Made by a program: the position numbers and the translations under genes
Notes under the pieces: generated by a model
Seen by the model: only the letters and a program-made list of their open reading frames with translations
What the model was told of the DNA's origin: nothing
Database searches by the model: none
Shown here: piece after piece, positions 8,998 through 18,833 of the stretch
How the letters are laid out: every line of letters starts with the position of its first letter
Numbering within the stretch: position 1 is the first letter of the stretch
Source of the DNA: CAVPCZ01 sp963702445
Lineage (GTDB): Bacteria; Bacteroidota; Ignavibacteria; UBA10030; UBA6906
Reading direction: 5' to 3'
DNA length: 64,000 nt
Assembly: GCA_963702445.1 (NCBI GenBank)
Contig: CAVPCZ010000010.1
Span: 234,708-298,707 of the forward strand

Positions 8998-9963
8998 TTA
9001 TTCGCGCAGAGAAGCGCGTACGTCCGATTGTGCCTGATACGTCGTGTCGCCCGGAGTCTCGTGACCCTGCCCTGCCCGTGGAGGTATAGACCGGGGGGTC
9101 TTCTTCCTGCGCAAACCAATGGCGGCGGCCACCCGTATCTTGGTCGGCAGCGGGACGTGCGCCCGCCGCGTAAACACATCGTACCGGTTGACTTCCACGG
9201 CGTCCAGGATTTTGCTGTAGAGCGTGCTCATCAGCTCGGCGCAGAACCGGGAGCCGTCATCGGGAATCATCGCGATACCCGGACCGGCTGACCGGTAGTA
9301 CGAGCGCGCACGGATTACCTGGAACTCCAGCAGCGCCCGCAATGGACCCTCCGGACGCCCGGCGTGAAGATCGCTTTCGCTCACGCCGAACCGCGTCAAC
9401 TCATCCTGCGGCAGGTAGATGCGGCCCATGCGCAGGTCTTCACCCACGTCCCGGAGAATATTGGTCAACTGCATTGCCGTTCCGAGTTCCGCCGCATGAC
9501 GCAGAGCCCCGGGAGTGGAGACGCCGAAAATCCGGGCCATGATCAGTCCCACGACCGAAGCGACGCAATAGCAGTACTCCTCGAGCTCTGCGAATGTGGC
9601 GAAGCGGGACTTGAGCAGATCCATTTCCACGCCGCGAAGGAGGTCGAGAAAGCAGTCCCGCGGAATGCCGAACGCACGGACGGTCGTCCGCAAGGCCAAC
9701 CACCGTCCGGCGTCGGCCGGACCGTCATACACATCATGAAGCTCATCCCGCAACTCTTCGAGCAAGACCACCGCCCGGCTCCGCTCTGCAGGATCATTTC
9801 CGGCATCATCCACGATATTGTCCGCGCGGCGGCAAAACGCATACACCGCATATGCCGCCTCCCGTTTTTCGCGCGGAAGGACATGCGATGCAAAGTAGAA
9901 CGTCTTTGCATAGTGCCGCGCGTACAGACGGGCCTGATCAAATGTGTCGACCGAATGTCCCAC
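8998..9963 (-). CDS. crtB: Phytoene synthase (squalene/phytoene synthase family)
   Basis: Condenses two GGPP molecules to phytoene (321 aa). Diagnostic motifs are YAVYAFCRRADNIVDDAG (first Asp motif) and QLTNILRDVGEDLRMGRIY (second Asp motif). The start codon is GTG at 9963. It is slightly longer at the C terminus than usual; the basic tail after GLRRKKTPRS is poorly conserved and is probably unstructured. It lies about 100 nt downstream of carH. Confidence 0.94.
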   Translation of the reverse strand: MGHSVDTFDQARLYARHYAKTFYFASHVLPREKREAAYAVYAFCRRADNIVDDAGNDPAERSRAVVLLEELRDELHDVYDGPADAGRWLALRTTVRAFGIPRDCFLDLLRGVEMDLLKSRFATFAELEEYCYCVASVVGLIMARIFGVSTPGALRHAAELGTAMQLTNILRDVGEDLRMGRIYLPQDELTRFGVSESDLHAGRPEGPLRALLEFQVIRARSYYRSAGPGIAMIPDDGSRFCAELMSTLYSKILDAVEVNRYDVFTRRAHVPLPTKIRVAAAIGLRRKKTPRSIPPRAGQGHETPGDTTYQAQSDVRASLRE

Positions 9964-10064
9964 GTTCTTCTATCCTCTGCCGATGCAACTCGCCTCTTTG
10001 ACGGGCTCGCCGGGTTGGACCGGTCGGCGCAACCCCGTGCCCCTCGTGCCGCCCGGGAATTGAA

Positions 10065-10997
10065 CTACACTGCCTGTTGAGCAGCGCTGCTCCGGCGCCG
10101 GTCCTGCATGTACTGATCGATGTAGCTGTGAATGGCCCGGGAGGACCGCAGGAGCCCATTGTATATTTTTGTGTCCACGAGTTCGGCGGGAATGCCGGCA
10201 CCGCCCAGAATCACTTGTATGTTCCGGCTGCGGGCGGCTTCCGCAATATCCATAATATCCCGGCGGATCTGCCCGGGATCGGAGGCATGTGTAATAGACA
10301 ACGCCACCACCGATGGCTTGAGTTCCCCGATGGCATGAACAATGGCGTGCGAGGGTGTCCTCGCCCCGATATAGTGTGTGCTCCATCCTTCCGCCTCGAA
10401 AAGATACGAGGCACAACGCAACCCGATCTCATGCAGCTCATCGCCCAGGCAGGCGAAGAGCACAGACTCCTGCGTTTGCGGTTTTATAAGAATCTCCGCC
10501 TGCAGACGGGCCAGCGCATCCAGCGTCTCGTACGATGCGCGATGCTCCTGACTGATGCCGATTTCCCCCTTTACCCAGCGCTCCCCGATTTCAGCCATGC
10601 CGGGGCGCAATACCAGATCGTAGATCTCCCACAACTGAATCCGGTGTTCGTACAGAAAGGAAAAGAATGTGTGCAGGTCCGACGGGTCCGGCGAAAGCGC
10701 CTTTTCGATAAATGCGCGCACAAGCTCGGGGAAGTCACGCCGCAGAATGGCCACCTGTATCGCCGACCCGAGCCCGTCATGATCGGGCATGGTGAGCGCA
10801 CCGGTCGGCTCAAAGTTGTTATTCTCGGCAAACTCAATAACATTGCGGACAGGAAACTTTCTGTGGCCGCCCGGCGTCTTCTGGCACTTCAACGTCCCTT
10901 CGTCCGCCCACCGTTTGACCGTGGTCTCCGTTACGTTGAACAGCCTTGCGACATCCACCGTGGAGAGTACCGTTTTATGCATGGGGACACCCGGCAT
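10065..10997 (-). CDS. carH: CarH/LitR-type MerR regulator with cobalamin-binding domain
   Basis: Predicted light sensor that represses carotenoid genes in the dark and is released when light breaks the Co-C bond of adenosylcobalamin. Domains: MerR helix-turn-helix (residues ~9-60, VARLFNVTETTVKRWADEG, then KCQKTPGGHRKF), a helical B12-capping domain (~85-175), and a Rossmann B12 domain (~180-300). The cap holds W-x9-E-H (W in ERWVKG, EH in SQEHRAS), the signature reported for CarH photoreceptors. The Rossmann part has ELHEIG (lower-ligand His) and ILGGAG. It sits among crtI, crtB and crtE, like carA/carH in Myxococcus. The start is the ATG at 10997; the ATG at 10982 is an alternative. Confidence 0.9.
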   Translation of the reverse strand: MPGVPMHKTVLSTVDVARLFNVTETTVKRWADEGTLKCQKTPGGHRKFPVRNVIEFAENNNFEPTGALTMPDHDGLGSAIQVAILRRDFPELVRAFIEKALSPDPSDLHTFFSFLYEHRIQLWEIYDLVLRPGMAEIGERWVKGEIGISQEHRASYETLDALARLQAEILIKPQTQESVLFACLGDELHEIGLRCASYLFEAEGWSTHYIGARTPSHAIVHAIGELKPSVVALSITHASDPGQIRRDIMDIAEAARSRNIQVILGGAGIPAELVDTKIYNGLLRSSRAIHSYIDQYMQDRRRSSAAQQAV

Positions 10998-11054
10998 ATG
11001 AATGATGTGTTTTCAGCGATTTATGCGTTTCCTCCCGCCGGGCAAAAAAACCTC

Positions 11055-12542
11055 CTAAGGGGAAACATCCTCAAGCACACACTTCTCTGTTGCCTCTGCG
11101 CCCAGCAATACTCCGGGAACGCCGCCGCCGGGATGTGTTCCGGCACCTACAAAGTAGAGATTCCGAATCTCTTCACTTCTGTTGTGCGGACGAAAAAGCG
11201 CGCTCTGGGTCAGGCGCGGTTCGATGCTGAAAGCATTGCCGCGGAATGCGTTCAGCTGGCTCTGGAAATCGAGGGGAGTGAACATCTCGAGCACCTCGAT
11301 GTTCTTCCGGAGATCGGTCATGCCAAAGTCTTTTTCAAGGAAGTCCAGAATCTTCTCACGGTACGGAATGGCGGAGACCGTCCAATCCACGTTCCCTCCG
11401 AGATGCGGAACCGGCGAGAGCAGATACATGCTCTCTCCGCCGGGGGGCGCCATCGAAGGATCCGTGCGGGTCGGCACATGAAGGTAAAGCGAGAAGTCGT
11501 CGGGCAGGATTTTCCGCTCGAAGATATCATCCACCAGCCCACGGTAACGGTGGCTGAGAATCAGCGTGTGGTGCTTAAGCTGGGGATACTGCGTGCGCGT
11601 TCCGATATACAGGAGGAAACAGCTCATGGAAATATGCAGCCGGTCAAGCGCGCGGTCCGACCACTTACGCGTCCGGTGCTCCGGTTTGATCAGGTTGCGG
11701 TACACCCATGGGACATCACCGTTGGAGACCACGGCGTCGGCGGGATAGAACGAACCGCCGGACGCGAACACCCCGGGCCTTCCCGTCTTCCACAACAATT
11801 TCATTCACCTCGGCGTTTGTCAGAATCGTCCCTCCAAGCTCGCGGAAGACACGTTCAAACGCCCTCACGAGGCTGTACATGCCGCCCCGGGCAAACCAGA
11901 CTCCGCCCTCGCGCTCGAGGTACGGGATCATGATGTAGATCGATGGCGCGCGAAAAGGCGACCCGCCGATAAAAAGAGGGTGGAACGAAAACGCGAACCG
12001 GTTCCGTTCGTCCTGGAAGTACCTGCTGGCATAGCTGTACACCGGACGCAGACCACCCGAGACGGAGCGCACGCGGGGCGAAACGCAGAAAGGACTTCCA
12101 TGTAAGAAACGGCATGGACCCGAGTCCGTCGGTGATCACCGCATCGTAGACGCCGCTGGATGTCCTCAAAGAACCGATCATACTGTGACGCATCGCCGGG
12201 ATTGAATTTCGCCATCTCCTCCTTCATCCGTGCCGCATCGCCGGTGTAATCCATAAACGTCCCGTCGGCAAAATAGATCCGGTAGAACGGATCGAGGGGG
12301 ACAAAATCCACATAGTCGCGCCTGGATTTGCCGGCGGCTTCAAACACCCTGTCGATGATGAACGGCGCGGTGACAAGCGAGGGGCCCATATCAAAGGTGT
12401 ACCCCTTTTTCACGAGCTGGTAGGCGCGCCCGCCCACCTGAGCCCGCTTCTCGAAAATGGTCACGGCGAACCCTTTGGCCTGAAGGCGTATGGCCTCGGC
12501 AAGCCCGCCGAACCCTGAACCGATCACTGCTATACGCTTCAT
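11055..12542 (-). pseudogene. crtI: Phytoene desaturase, frameshifted (probably sequencing error)
   Basis: FAD-dependent desaturase that converts phytoene to lycopene. The N terminus MKRIAVIGSGFGGLAEAI is the dinucleotide fold, followed by KGYTFDMGPSLVTAPF. The C terminus has YFVGAGTHPGGGVPGVL, the FAD-closing motif of the family. Three reading-frame changes, near 12165, 12075 and 11770, split the gene, but joining the pieces gives the family length (496 codons, net shift zero) and no conserved block is lost. I therefore infer that the gene is functional in the organism. It is the likely first gene of the carotenoid block and ends 58 nt before carH. Confidence 0.88.
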
Positions 12543-12653
12543 GTATGAGTATTTCCGGGCAATGTGTCTGATACACGCTATGAATACAATAAAGAACACC
12601 GGCGGCCACCGAAGTGGTTCCGCCGGACGGCATAGCCGCGGCAGAAAACGGAA

Positions 12654-14876
12654 TCAGGTCTCCCGGTCAAGGAAGAGCACCCCCAGCGGGGGGAGAGTCA
12701 GCGAAAGGGAATACGGCCTTCCGTGGCATGGAACGGCCTCGGCGTTCACCCCCCCGCCGTTTCCGGCGTTGCTGCCCCCGTAGATCGCGGAATCGCTGTT
12801 CAGGACTTCCCGGTACCACCCGGGCTCCCGGACCCCTATGCGGTATCCGGACCGCGCAACAGGGGTGAAATTGCAGACCACAATGATGGAATCATCCGGA
12901 TCGTACGCCCGGCGCTCGAAGGAGATCACACTGGAAGCGCTGTCATGGAAATCCACCCATTCAAACCCGCTGTAGTGGAAATCCACGTCGTGAAGCGCCC
13001 GTCTGTGCGTGTACAGGCCGATGAGATCCTGCATCCAGCGGGTCAGACCCTGATGGGTATCCCACTGCAGCAGATGCCAGTCCAGGCTCTGGTCATGCTT
13101 CCATTCATCCCACTGTCCGAATTCTCCCCCCATGAACATCAGTTTCTTCCCCGGAAAGCCCGATCATGAGCCCGAACAGAAGCCCGCAGGTTGGCGAACT
13201 GCTGCCAGAGATCGCCCGGCATCTTGTTCAGCAGCGATCCTTTGCCGTGCACAACTTCATCATGGGACAGGGGAAGGATGAATCGTTCACTGAATGCGTA
13301 CAGAAGCGCGAATGTCAGATTGTGAGTGGTGATAGGAACGATACACGGGCTCTCGTGAAAAGTATTCCAGCATGTCGTGCATCCACCCCATGTTCCATTT
13401 CAGGTCAAAGCCGAGTCCGCCGAAGTGTACGGGCGTGGTCACCCCGGGCTAGGCAGTGGATTCCTCCGCAATCGTCAGCACGCCCGGGAAATAGTCGATG
13501 GAGAACGCTGTTCATCGTACGAAGCAAATCAATGGCCTCGAGATTCTCGCGCCCGCCGTACTGATTCGGGATCCACTCCCCTGCCTTCCTGGAGTAGTCA
13601 AGATAGAGCATCGAGGCAACCGCATCAATGCGAAGTCCGTCGATGTGGTACGCCTCCACCCAGAAGAGCGCGTTGCTGAGAAGGAAATTCCGGACTTCGT
13701 GGCGCCCGTAGTTGAAGATGAATGTTCCCCAGTCCTGGTGCAGACCCTTGCGCGGGTCCTCATGTTCGTACAGGTGGGTGCCGTCAAAGAGCGCCCAGGG
13801 CGTGAGGATCCTGGGGGAAATGCGCGGGTACCCAGTCCAGGATCACGCCGATATCCGCCTGATGGCAGCGGTCCACCAAGTACATGAAGTCCTGCGGCGT
13901 GCCGAACCGGCTGGTCGGCGCAAAGTACCCGGTGACCTGATAGCCCCAGGATGCGTCAAACGGATGTTCCATGACGGGCATGAGTTCGATATGGGTGTAG
14001 CCCATCCGCTTGATGTACGGAATAAGCCGGTCGCCCAGTTCACGGTAGGTGAGCCAATCCCCGTCCTTCCCGACCTGCCAGGATCCGGGATGGAGTTCGT
14101 AGACCGCCATCGGACGGGAAAGCTGATCCCCCCTGCGCCGGTTCTCGAGCCACGCCCCGTCATGCCAGGTGTAGCCGCCGAGAAAATTCACCCGCGATCC
14201 CGTGCGCGGGCGGAGTTCCATTTCAAATCCGTACGGGTCGGTCTTGTCCATGACGAACCCGGTCTGGGTCTTCACCTGGAATTTGTAGAGCACCCCTTCG
14301 GGAAGTCCGGGAATGAAGAGCTCCCAGATCCCGGATGATCCGAGCACGCGCATGGCATGGGCACGGCGGTCCCAGCCGTTGAAATCGCCGATCACACTGA
14401 CACTCCGTGCACCGGGGGCCCATACGGCAAACTGCACCCCGCCGATGCCGTTCACCTCCGCATAGTGCGCGCCGAGCTTCTCATAGATCCGGTGATGGTT
14501 CCCTCGCATTGAAGAGATACATATCCACATCGGTGAGGGTCGGCAGAAATGAATAGGAATCGTGGAACTCTTCGACCGCCCCGTCCGGCATGATCTTCTT
14601 CAGCCGGTACGGCTGGATGTCTGTCAGGCCCGGAAGCAGCGCCTCGAAAAAACCGAGCTCATGCACCATCCCCAGCTCATGCTCACGCGCTTTCTTCTTT
14701 GCACCGCCTCCGGTGAGGATGACAAACACGCGCGCCGCATCGGGAAGGAAGGCACGGACGGCAACACGCGGCTTGCCATCCACTTCAACACGATGCATGC
14801 CCAGCACGCGGAACGGATCGTAGTGGTCGGTATGAATAACGCGGTAGACTTCGTCGAGCGGTGCGGAGGTGTTCAT
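12654..14876 (-). pseudogene. glgB: 1,4-alpha-glucan branching enzyme, frameshifted (probably sequencing error)
   Basis: GH13 enzyme that forms alpha-1,6 branches in glycogen. Pieces in different frames together span 741 codons, the full family length. Seen in order: the N-terminal CBM48 region (DPFRVLGMHRVEVDGKP), a second CBM48 (VWAPGARSVSVIGDFNGWD), ELMPVMEHPFDASWGYQ, the nucleophile block IDGLRIDAVASMLY, the acid/base block LTIAEESTA, SHDEVVHGKGSLLNKMPGD, and FMGGEFGQWDEW. At 13449-13451 a TAG stands where the family has TGG (Trp). At least five shifts occur between 14510 and 13150. With this density, error is more likely than decay. Confidence 0.88.
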
Positions 14877-15192
14877 GGAATCACCGGATGCTGTTCACAA
14901 TGAGAGAGGTTGTCGCGCCCCGGGCAGCGGAGCGCGGCGGCGAAGAGCGCTACCCGTTCCGTCCCGGCGGGCCGGCCGGGAGGACCATCACCGCACGGGC
15001 AATGACCGTCAGCAGGTGTACCGCCTTTCGGGGGATGCTTGTAGATACCACGGCACGGGGTTTTCAGCGCGGGAGAAAGATAACAAATGCGGAAGGAATC
15101 AGCAAGGAGGGCCTCCTCCTGCATGCTGCAAAGCGCACGCCACGCAGGAGGAGCCCCGGCCGGTCATCGATGAGGAATGCCCCGGAAGGGGG
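14877..15192. other. Non-coding gap between trxA and glgB
   Basis: No convincing gene. The interval holds one strong hairpin (listed separately) and GC-rich sequence with short open frames lacking any recognisable domain. It must contain the promoter for glgB on the minus strand, but I see no clear -35/-10 pair. Confidence 0.5.
15113..15153 (-). terminator. Hairpin downstream of trxA
   Basis: CTCCTCCTGC (15113-15122) is complementary to GCAGGAGGAG (15144-15153), a perfect 10-bp stem with a 21-nt loop, 40 nt after the trxA stop. No long T tract follows on the minus strand, so termination strength is uncertain. Confidence 0.45.
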
Positions 15193-15546
15193 TCAGTTCA
15201 CGCCCAGCACACTCTTGATGGCGTCCTTGAATGACTCCTTCGGAAGGGCCCCCATCGCCATCTGGGGCTTACCATCCCTGGGCACGAACAGGATCGAAGG
15301 GATGCTCCGGATCCCGAACATCGCAGCCAGCTCCTGTTCCTGCTCTGTGTCGACCTTGTAGATATTGACTTTCCCGGCATATTCCCTGGAGAGATCCTCC
15401 AGGATCGGCGCCACCATCTTGCACGGCCCGCACCAATCGGCATAGAAATCGATAATGCACGGCAATTCGCCGGAAAACTTCCAGTCTTTGTTCGCCTCGA
15501 AATCGAACACCTTTGTGCGGAACGTGTCCTTGTTGAGATGCTCCAT
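15193..15546 (-). CDS. trxA: Thioredoxin
   Basis: Small disulfide reductase (117 aa) with the active site WCGPC in FYADWCGPCKMVAPIL, the KVDTEQEQELAAMFGIRSIP segment and the cis-proline in SIPSILF. The start is the ATG at 15546 (MEHLNKDTF); the longer open frame upstream has no thioredoxin features. A cytoplasmic location is expected because there is no signal peptide. It is monocistronic by spacing. Confidence 0.93.
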   Translation of the reverse strand: MEHLNKDTFRTKVFDFEANKDWKFSGELPCIIDFYADWCGPCKMVAPILEDLSREYAGKVNIYKVDTEQEQELAAMFGIRSIPSILFVPRDGKPQMAMGALPKESFKDAIKSVLGVN

Positions 15547-15659
15547 GGTCTTTGCCCTTTTCACTGATGACGGTCTGCGCCGGCCGGAACACCCGGCTGC
15601 TCTTGATCGATATGATGCGGGCACCGTCAGGAAAGGGTCATGCCCCGGGGAGCCGAAAA

Positions 15660-15884
15660 TCACATGGCCACCGCAGCAGCCGCTTCGTCGACCGCCTGTC
15701 TGAACTGATCCACATGCTCGCTGAACACCCGGACGGTAATGCGCTGCTTCTTGTCGTCCTCTTCGATCTTGTTTTCCGTAATCGCCATATACCGTTTGCC
15801 GTTCTTGGCTTCCTTGACATCCACAAAGTAGGTGGTCTTGCCCGCCCGGACCATGCTGGAGAATACCGCCGACGCGTTTGCCAT
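15660..15884 (-). CDS. PUR-alpha/beta/gamma family nucleic-acid-binding protein (DUF3276)
   Basis: A 74-aa protein starting at the ATG at 15884, which has a clear GGAGG six bases upstream. The sequence YFVDVKEAKNGKRYMAITE and then RITVRVFSEHVDQFRQAVDEA matches the single PUR repeat found in Bacteroidota and spirochaete proteins. Members bind single-stranded DNA or RNA; the biological role here is unknown. It is a little shorter than typical relatives (~100 aa). Confidence 0.78.
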   Translation of the reverse strand: MANASAVFSSMVRAGKTTYFVDVKEAKNGKRYMAITENKIEEDDKKQRITVRVFSEHVDQFRQAVDEAAAAVAM

Positions 15885-15996
15885 GAGAACCTCCACGTGT
15901 GATGATGGATATGTGCGGATCAGAGGATCCGTCAGGAATACACCACAGGGAGGGGATTTGCGAATCAGGGGGAAAAAAGAGTTGGGGGGGGGGTCG

Positions 15997-16672
15997 TCAG
16001 TCGGTGTCCTTATCGCCAAAGTCGATGATCCGCAGAGTCTCCGGCATACGTTTTTGACCGGACGCGCGTGATGTGCTGTGCTTTGCGGACCAGCAGTTCG
16101 ATGCGATGGAGCTCGCTGCCGAGGTCGTCCAGATCCCGCCGCACCTCGGGGAGTGCCTGGACTTCGGGGCGATTCAGCAGCCTCAGGTGCACGAGTCTGG
16201 CTCCGGCCAGGGGATTGCCGATCTCATGGGCGACCGATCCGGCCATCTCCAGCACGGTCGCACGGCGCACCTGTTCGGCAAGTTCGCGTTCAAGGGCGCG
16301 TGTGCGGATGCCCACCTGAATACGCGCGAGCAACTCCTCGTTGTTGAAGGGCTTTGTGAGGTAGTCGTTTGCTCCCGCCTCCATGCCGGTAATAATGTCG
16401 GCATGGTCGCTCCGCGCGGTCACCATGATGGCATACCGGCCCCGGTGGGACTCCTCCGCCCGCATCCGCCGTATCAACTGCAGGCCGTCAAGCCCGGGCA
16501 TATTCCAGTCCACCAGGACCACTTCGGGTTTGCCCATCTCGAGCAATTCCCAGGCGGCATCCCCGTCGGCGGCGGTGAATACCCTGTAGCCTCGCCCTTC
16601 CAGCAGGGCCACCATACCCGTGACAAAATCCGTATCATCGTCGATGACAAGCAGGGGGACGGGCGTCGCCAT
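15997..16672 (-). CDS. Response regulator receiver fused to a HisKA-type helix hairpin (no ATPase)
   Basis: The N-terminal ~120 residues are a CheY-like receiver: DDDTDF acidic pocket, VLVDWNMPG phosphoacceptor Asp, VTARSD, and TKPF lysine. It continues as a helix into a histidine-kinase-like dimerisation hairpin with the H-box SVAHEIGNPLAG, and stops without any HATPase domain. As read the frame stops at 16010; reducing the A5 run at 16053-16057 (minus strand) by one base gives a tail ending RIIDFGDKDTD with a stop at 15997, which I think is real. It may relay phosphate between a kinase and a regulator. An ordinary response regulator with a degenerate helix is the alternative. Confidence 0.72.
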
Positions 16673-16785
16673 CAGATTTCCTCATTGGCAAGAAGATAAC
16701 AGAGAAGCGCTTCGATCGCTTTCTGTGAACCGGGGGAACCGCTAGGCGGAGCCCCGCTTCGGCGGTGAGTCGTGTCAGGATGGAC

Positions 16786-17820
16786 TCAGGAAGAACGATA
16801 CCGGCGTTTGATCTCCGGCATCAGGTATTCCTCGAACGCGCGGGCCTGATCATAGGCCGGGGAAAAACCCCAGTCGCGCCGCGCAGCCGTGTCGTCGACA
16901 TCTTCCGGCCACGTGTCAACAATCGCCTGGCGCTTGTCATCGGGCGAAAAACGGATATCGGCGCCGGTGAACTCGCGTTTGACGATCTCACGGATGGCCC
17001 CGGCGGAGGGGCTGAAGGCGGTGATATTGTAGACAACCTGCGTCAGGGCAGCGGACGGTGCCCCGTGCAGGGCGAGCATCGCGGTGATGGCGTCGGGCAT
17101 CGCCATGAAGGGTATGCGCACATCCTCCCGGACGAAGCAGGCATATCCGTTTCCCTGCGCGGCCGCATGAAGCATCTCCGGTGCATAGTCGCTCGTCCCG
17201 CCGCTCGGCACCGTGGCCGCACTGATCAATCCGGGAAACCGGATCGACCGGAAATCCACACCCGATTTCTCCGCATCGGCCGCAAGCTGCCGGTAATGCC
17301 TGGTGAAATACCGTCCGAGATGCTCACAATAGAGTTTGTTGCATCCATACATGGTGACGGGTGTGTTCCACTGGTCTTCCTTCACCTTGCCCGCCTTCCG
17401 CTTGGCCTCGACCGAGGGGAGCCCGTACACGGCGATGGAACTCGGAAAGAGAAACTTCACCGGCGTCCCGTGCCAGCGTGATTGTTCAATCGCCAGCTTG
17501 AGAAGGGACATGGTCCCTTCAACATTTACCCGGTGGGCGGATTCCGGCGTAAATTCCGCGCGTGTGGACAGCAGCGCCGCCAGATGATAGATGGTGTGGA
17601 TTTCGTATTCGCTTGCCAGACGTTCCAGCAGGCGCGTATCAAGAATATCGCCCACGAGCGCTGCGCTGCAGCGGGCTCGAAGCGATTCGTCAATGGGGCG
17701 GACATCCATCGCGATGATGCGCTGATTCCCCTGCTCCGCCAACCGCTCGATCAGTCCGTGACCCATTTCGCCATTGGCACCCGTGATAAGCGTCGCGGGC
17801 GTTCGTATGTGGTCAGACAT
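16786..17820 (-). CDS. NAD-dependent epimerase/dehydratase, L-threonine 3-dehydrogenase-like
   Basis: A 344-aa extended SDR. The nucleotide-binding loop is TGANGEMGHGL near residue 13, and the catalytic triad region shows PSSIAVYG (Ser) and MYGCNKLYCE (Tyr-x3-Lys). These two blocks, including the acidic patch before TPVTMYG, resemble the SDR-type L-threonine dehydrogenases that convert threonine to 2-amino-3-ketobutyrate. A nucleotide-sugar epimerase is the main alternative. No partner such as 2-amino-3-ketobutyrate CoA ligase is nearby. Confidence 0.75.
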   Translation of the reverse strand: MSDHIRTPATLITGANGEMGHGLIERLAEQGNQRIIAMDVRPIDESLRARCSAALVGDILDTRLLERLASEYEIHTIYHLAALLSTRAEFTPESAHRVNVEGTMSLLKLAIEQSRWHGTPVKFLFPSSIAVYGLPSVEAKRKAGKVKEDQWNTPVTMYGCNKLYCEHLGRYFTRHYRQLAADAEKSGVDFRSIRFPGLISAATVPSGGTSDYAPEMLHAAAQGNGYACFVREDVRIPFMAMPDAITAMLALHGAPSAALTQVVYNITAFSPSAGAIREIVKREFTGADIRFSPDDKRQAIVDTWPEDVDDTAARRDWGFSPAYDQARAFEEYLMPEIKRRYRSS

Positions 17821-17852
17821 GGAAACCTAGAATAGTCGTGGTGAGAGATATT

Positions 17853-18290
17853 TCAGCGATAGCCCCGGCGGAGCTGCTGGTTGAGGCGACTCCGCGCGCC
17901 ACCGGGCGGAAGCGGCGACCGTTGAGATTCCGGCGTGGTCAGATACTGAATCCACTCTTTCAACTCGCTGACGGGCCGCGCCTTCCTGAGGAAACCCTCG
18001 CACTTGGCGTTCTTGACGACCTCCAGGGTGTGCTGGTCATCGTAGGCGGAAACGAACAAAAACGGCAGGGTGGCAAACGCAGGATCATCCCGGACCGCCT
18101 TGTGAAATTTTATCCCGTCTTTCACCGGCATGTAGATGTCCGAGATGATCATATCAACAGCGGTCTCTTTGAGCTTCCTGTACCCATCCTCTCCGTTCTC
18201 GGCAAGCACAACCGTGAACCCCTCGTTAACGAGTACACTCCGGAGCATCAACCGGTACTCCGGTTCATCATCGACAACGAGTATCGTCAT
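17853..18290 (-). CDS. Single-domain response regulator
   Basis: A CheY-like receiver of 145 aa: MTILVVDDEPEY (acidic pair), MIISDIYMPVKDG (phosphoacceptor Asp), FLFVSAYDD (Thr/Ser switch) and FLRKARPVSEL (conserved Lys). A basic ~25-residue tail follows the receiver and has no recognisable output domain. It starts 32 nt after the preceding metal-binding protein's reconstructed stop. No kinase is encoded close by. Confidence 0.88.
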   Translation of the reverse strand: MTILVVDDEPEYRLMLRSVLVNEGFTVVLAENGEDGYRKLKETAVDMIISDIYMPVKDGIKFHKAVRDDPAFATLPFLFVSAYDDQHTLEVVKNAKCEGFLRKARPVSELKEWIQYLTTPESQRSPLPPGGARSRLNQQLRRGYR

Positions 18291-18325
18291 GGCACAGTAC
18301 CTCTAGAATGTATGAAGGAAGAACC

Positions 18326-18639
18326 TCACTTCTCCTCGCAGCCCGCAGGGCAGCAACTCTTCCTCTCCCCCCCTTACTCGTTGCCTTCTTTGACCCGGTG
18401 CCTTGAACGGTCTCTCCCGTTTTGGCGCGTTTCTCAAGAGCCATGCCGCATTTCGAACACTTCCCGGCCGCACTTGCCGTCACTTCGGGATGCATCGGGC
18501 ACACATACACATCGGTCACCTGCGTCGTCGTGCCGGTGGTTTTCTTCACCTGCTTCTGCGATTCTGTGGTCTGGGCCGAAGCACTTGCGGTCAGAAGCAC
18601 CGTGCACAGGGCGGCTGCAGCAATCGTTGTTACCTTCAT
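18326..18639 (-). CDS. Exported heavy-metal-binding-domain protein, one-base frameshift near the end
   Basis: Starts at the ATG at 18639 after a good AAGGAG. A signal peptide (KVTTIAAAALCTVLLTASASAQ) is followed by a Thr/Lys/Gln-rich linker and the HMBD motif YVCPMHPEV..GKCSKCGM, known from CusF/CopA-type copper proteins. As read, the frame passes the G7 run at 18367-18373 and ends inside the next gene. Adding one G gives a Cys-rich tail (KSCCPAGCEEK) with a stop at 18326, clear of the next gene, which I consider the true end. It probably binds copper or another soft metal outside the inner membrane. Confidence 0.75.
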
Positions 18640-18668
18640 TCCTGCACTCCTTTCTTTCATGAAAGTGG

Positions 18669-18686
18669 TGTGCCCGTCAGGGCACA
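18669..18686. promoter_or_regulatory. Palindrome in the leader of the metal-binding protein gene
   Basis: TGTGCCC-GTCA-GGGCACA, perfect 7-bp arms, 30 bp upstream of the start codon at 18639. It could be an operator or a leader hairpin. No regulator is encoded next to it. Confidence 0.3.
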
Positions 18687-18833
18687 TGGATATGTAATGT
18701 ACGATTTGGTTCTCTTACTCGCAACCTGGAGCCACACCCGGAGTTCCCCGCCCGGGTGGGGCAAGCCCGGCAGACGACAAAACGCTTGATTTAGGCACCC
18801 GCCAAACAGGGACCCCCGCGGGCTTCTCCTGTA

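Noticed and set aside
10077..11933. 618-codon plus-strand open frame
   Set aside because: It lies antisense to carH and crtI, has no domain, and results from high third-position GC in the real genes.
13150..14510. Reading glgB as a decayed pseudogene
   Set aside because: All catalytic blocks and the full length are kept, and shifts cancel; error is the simpler cause.
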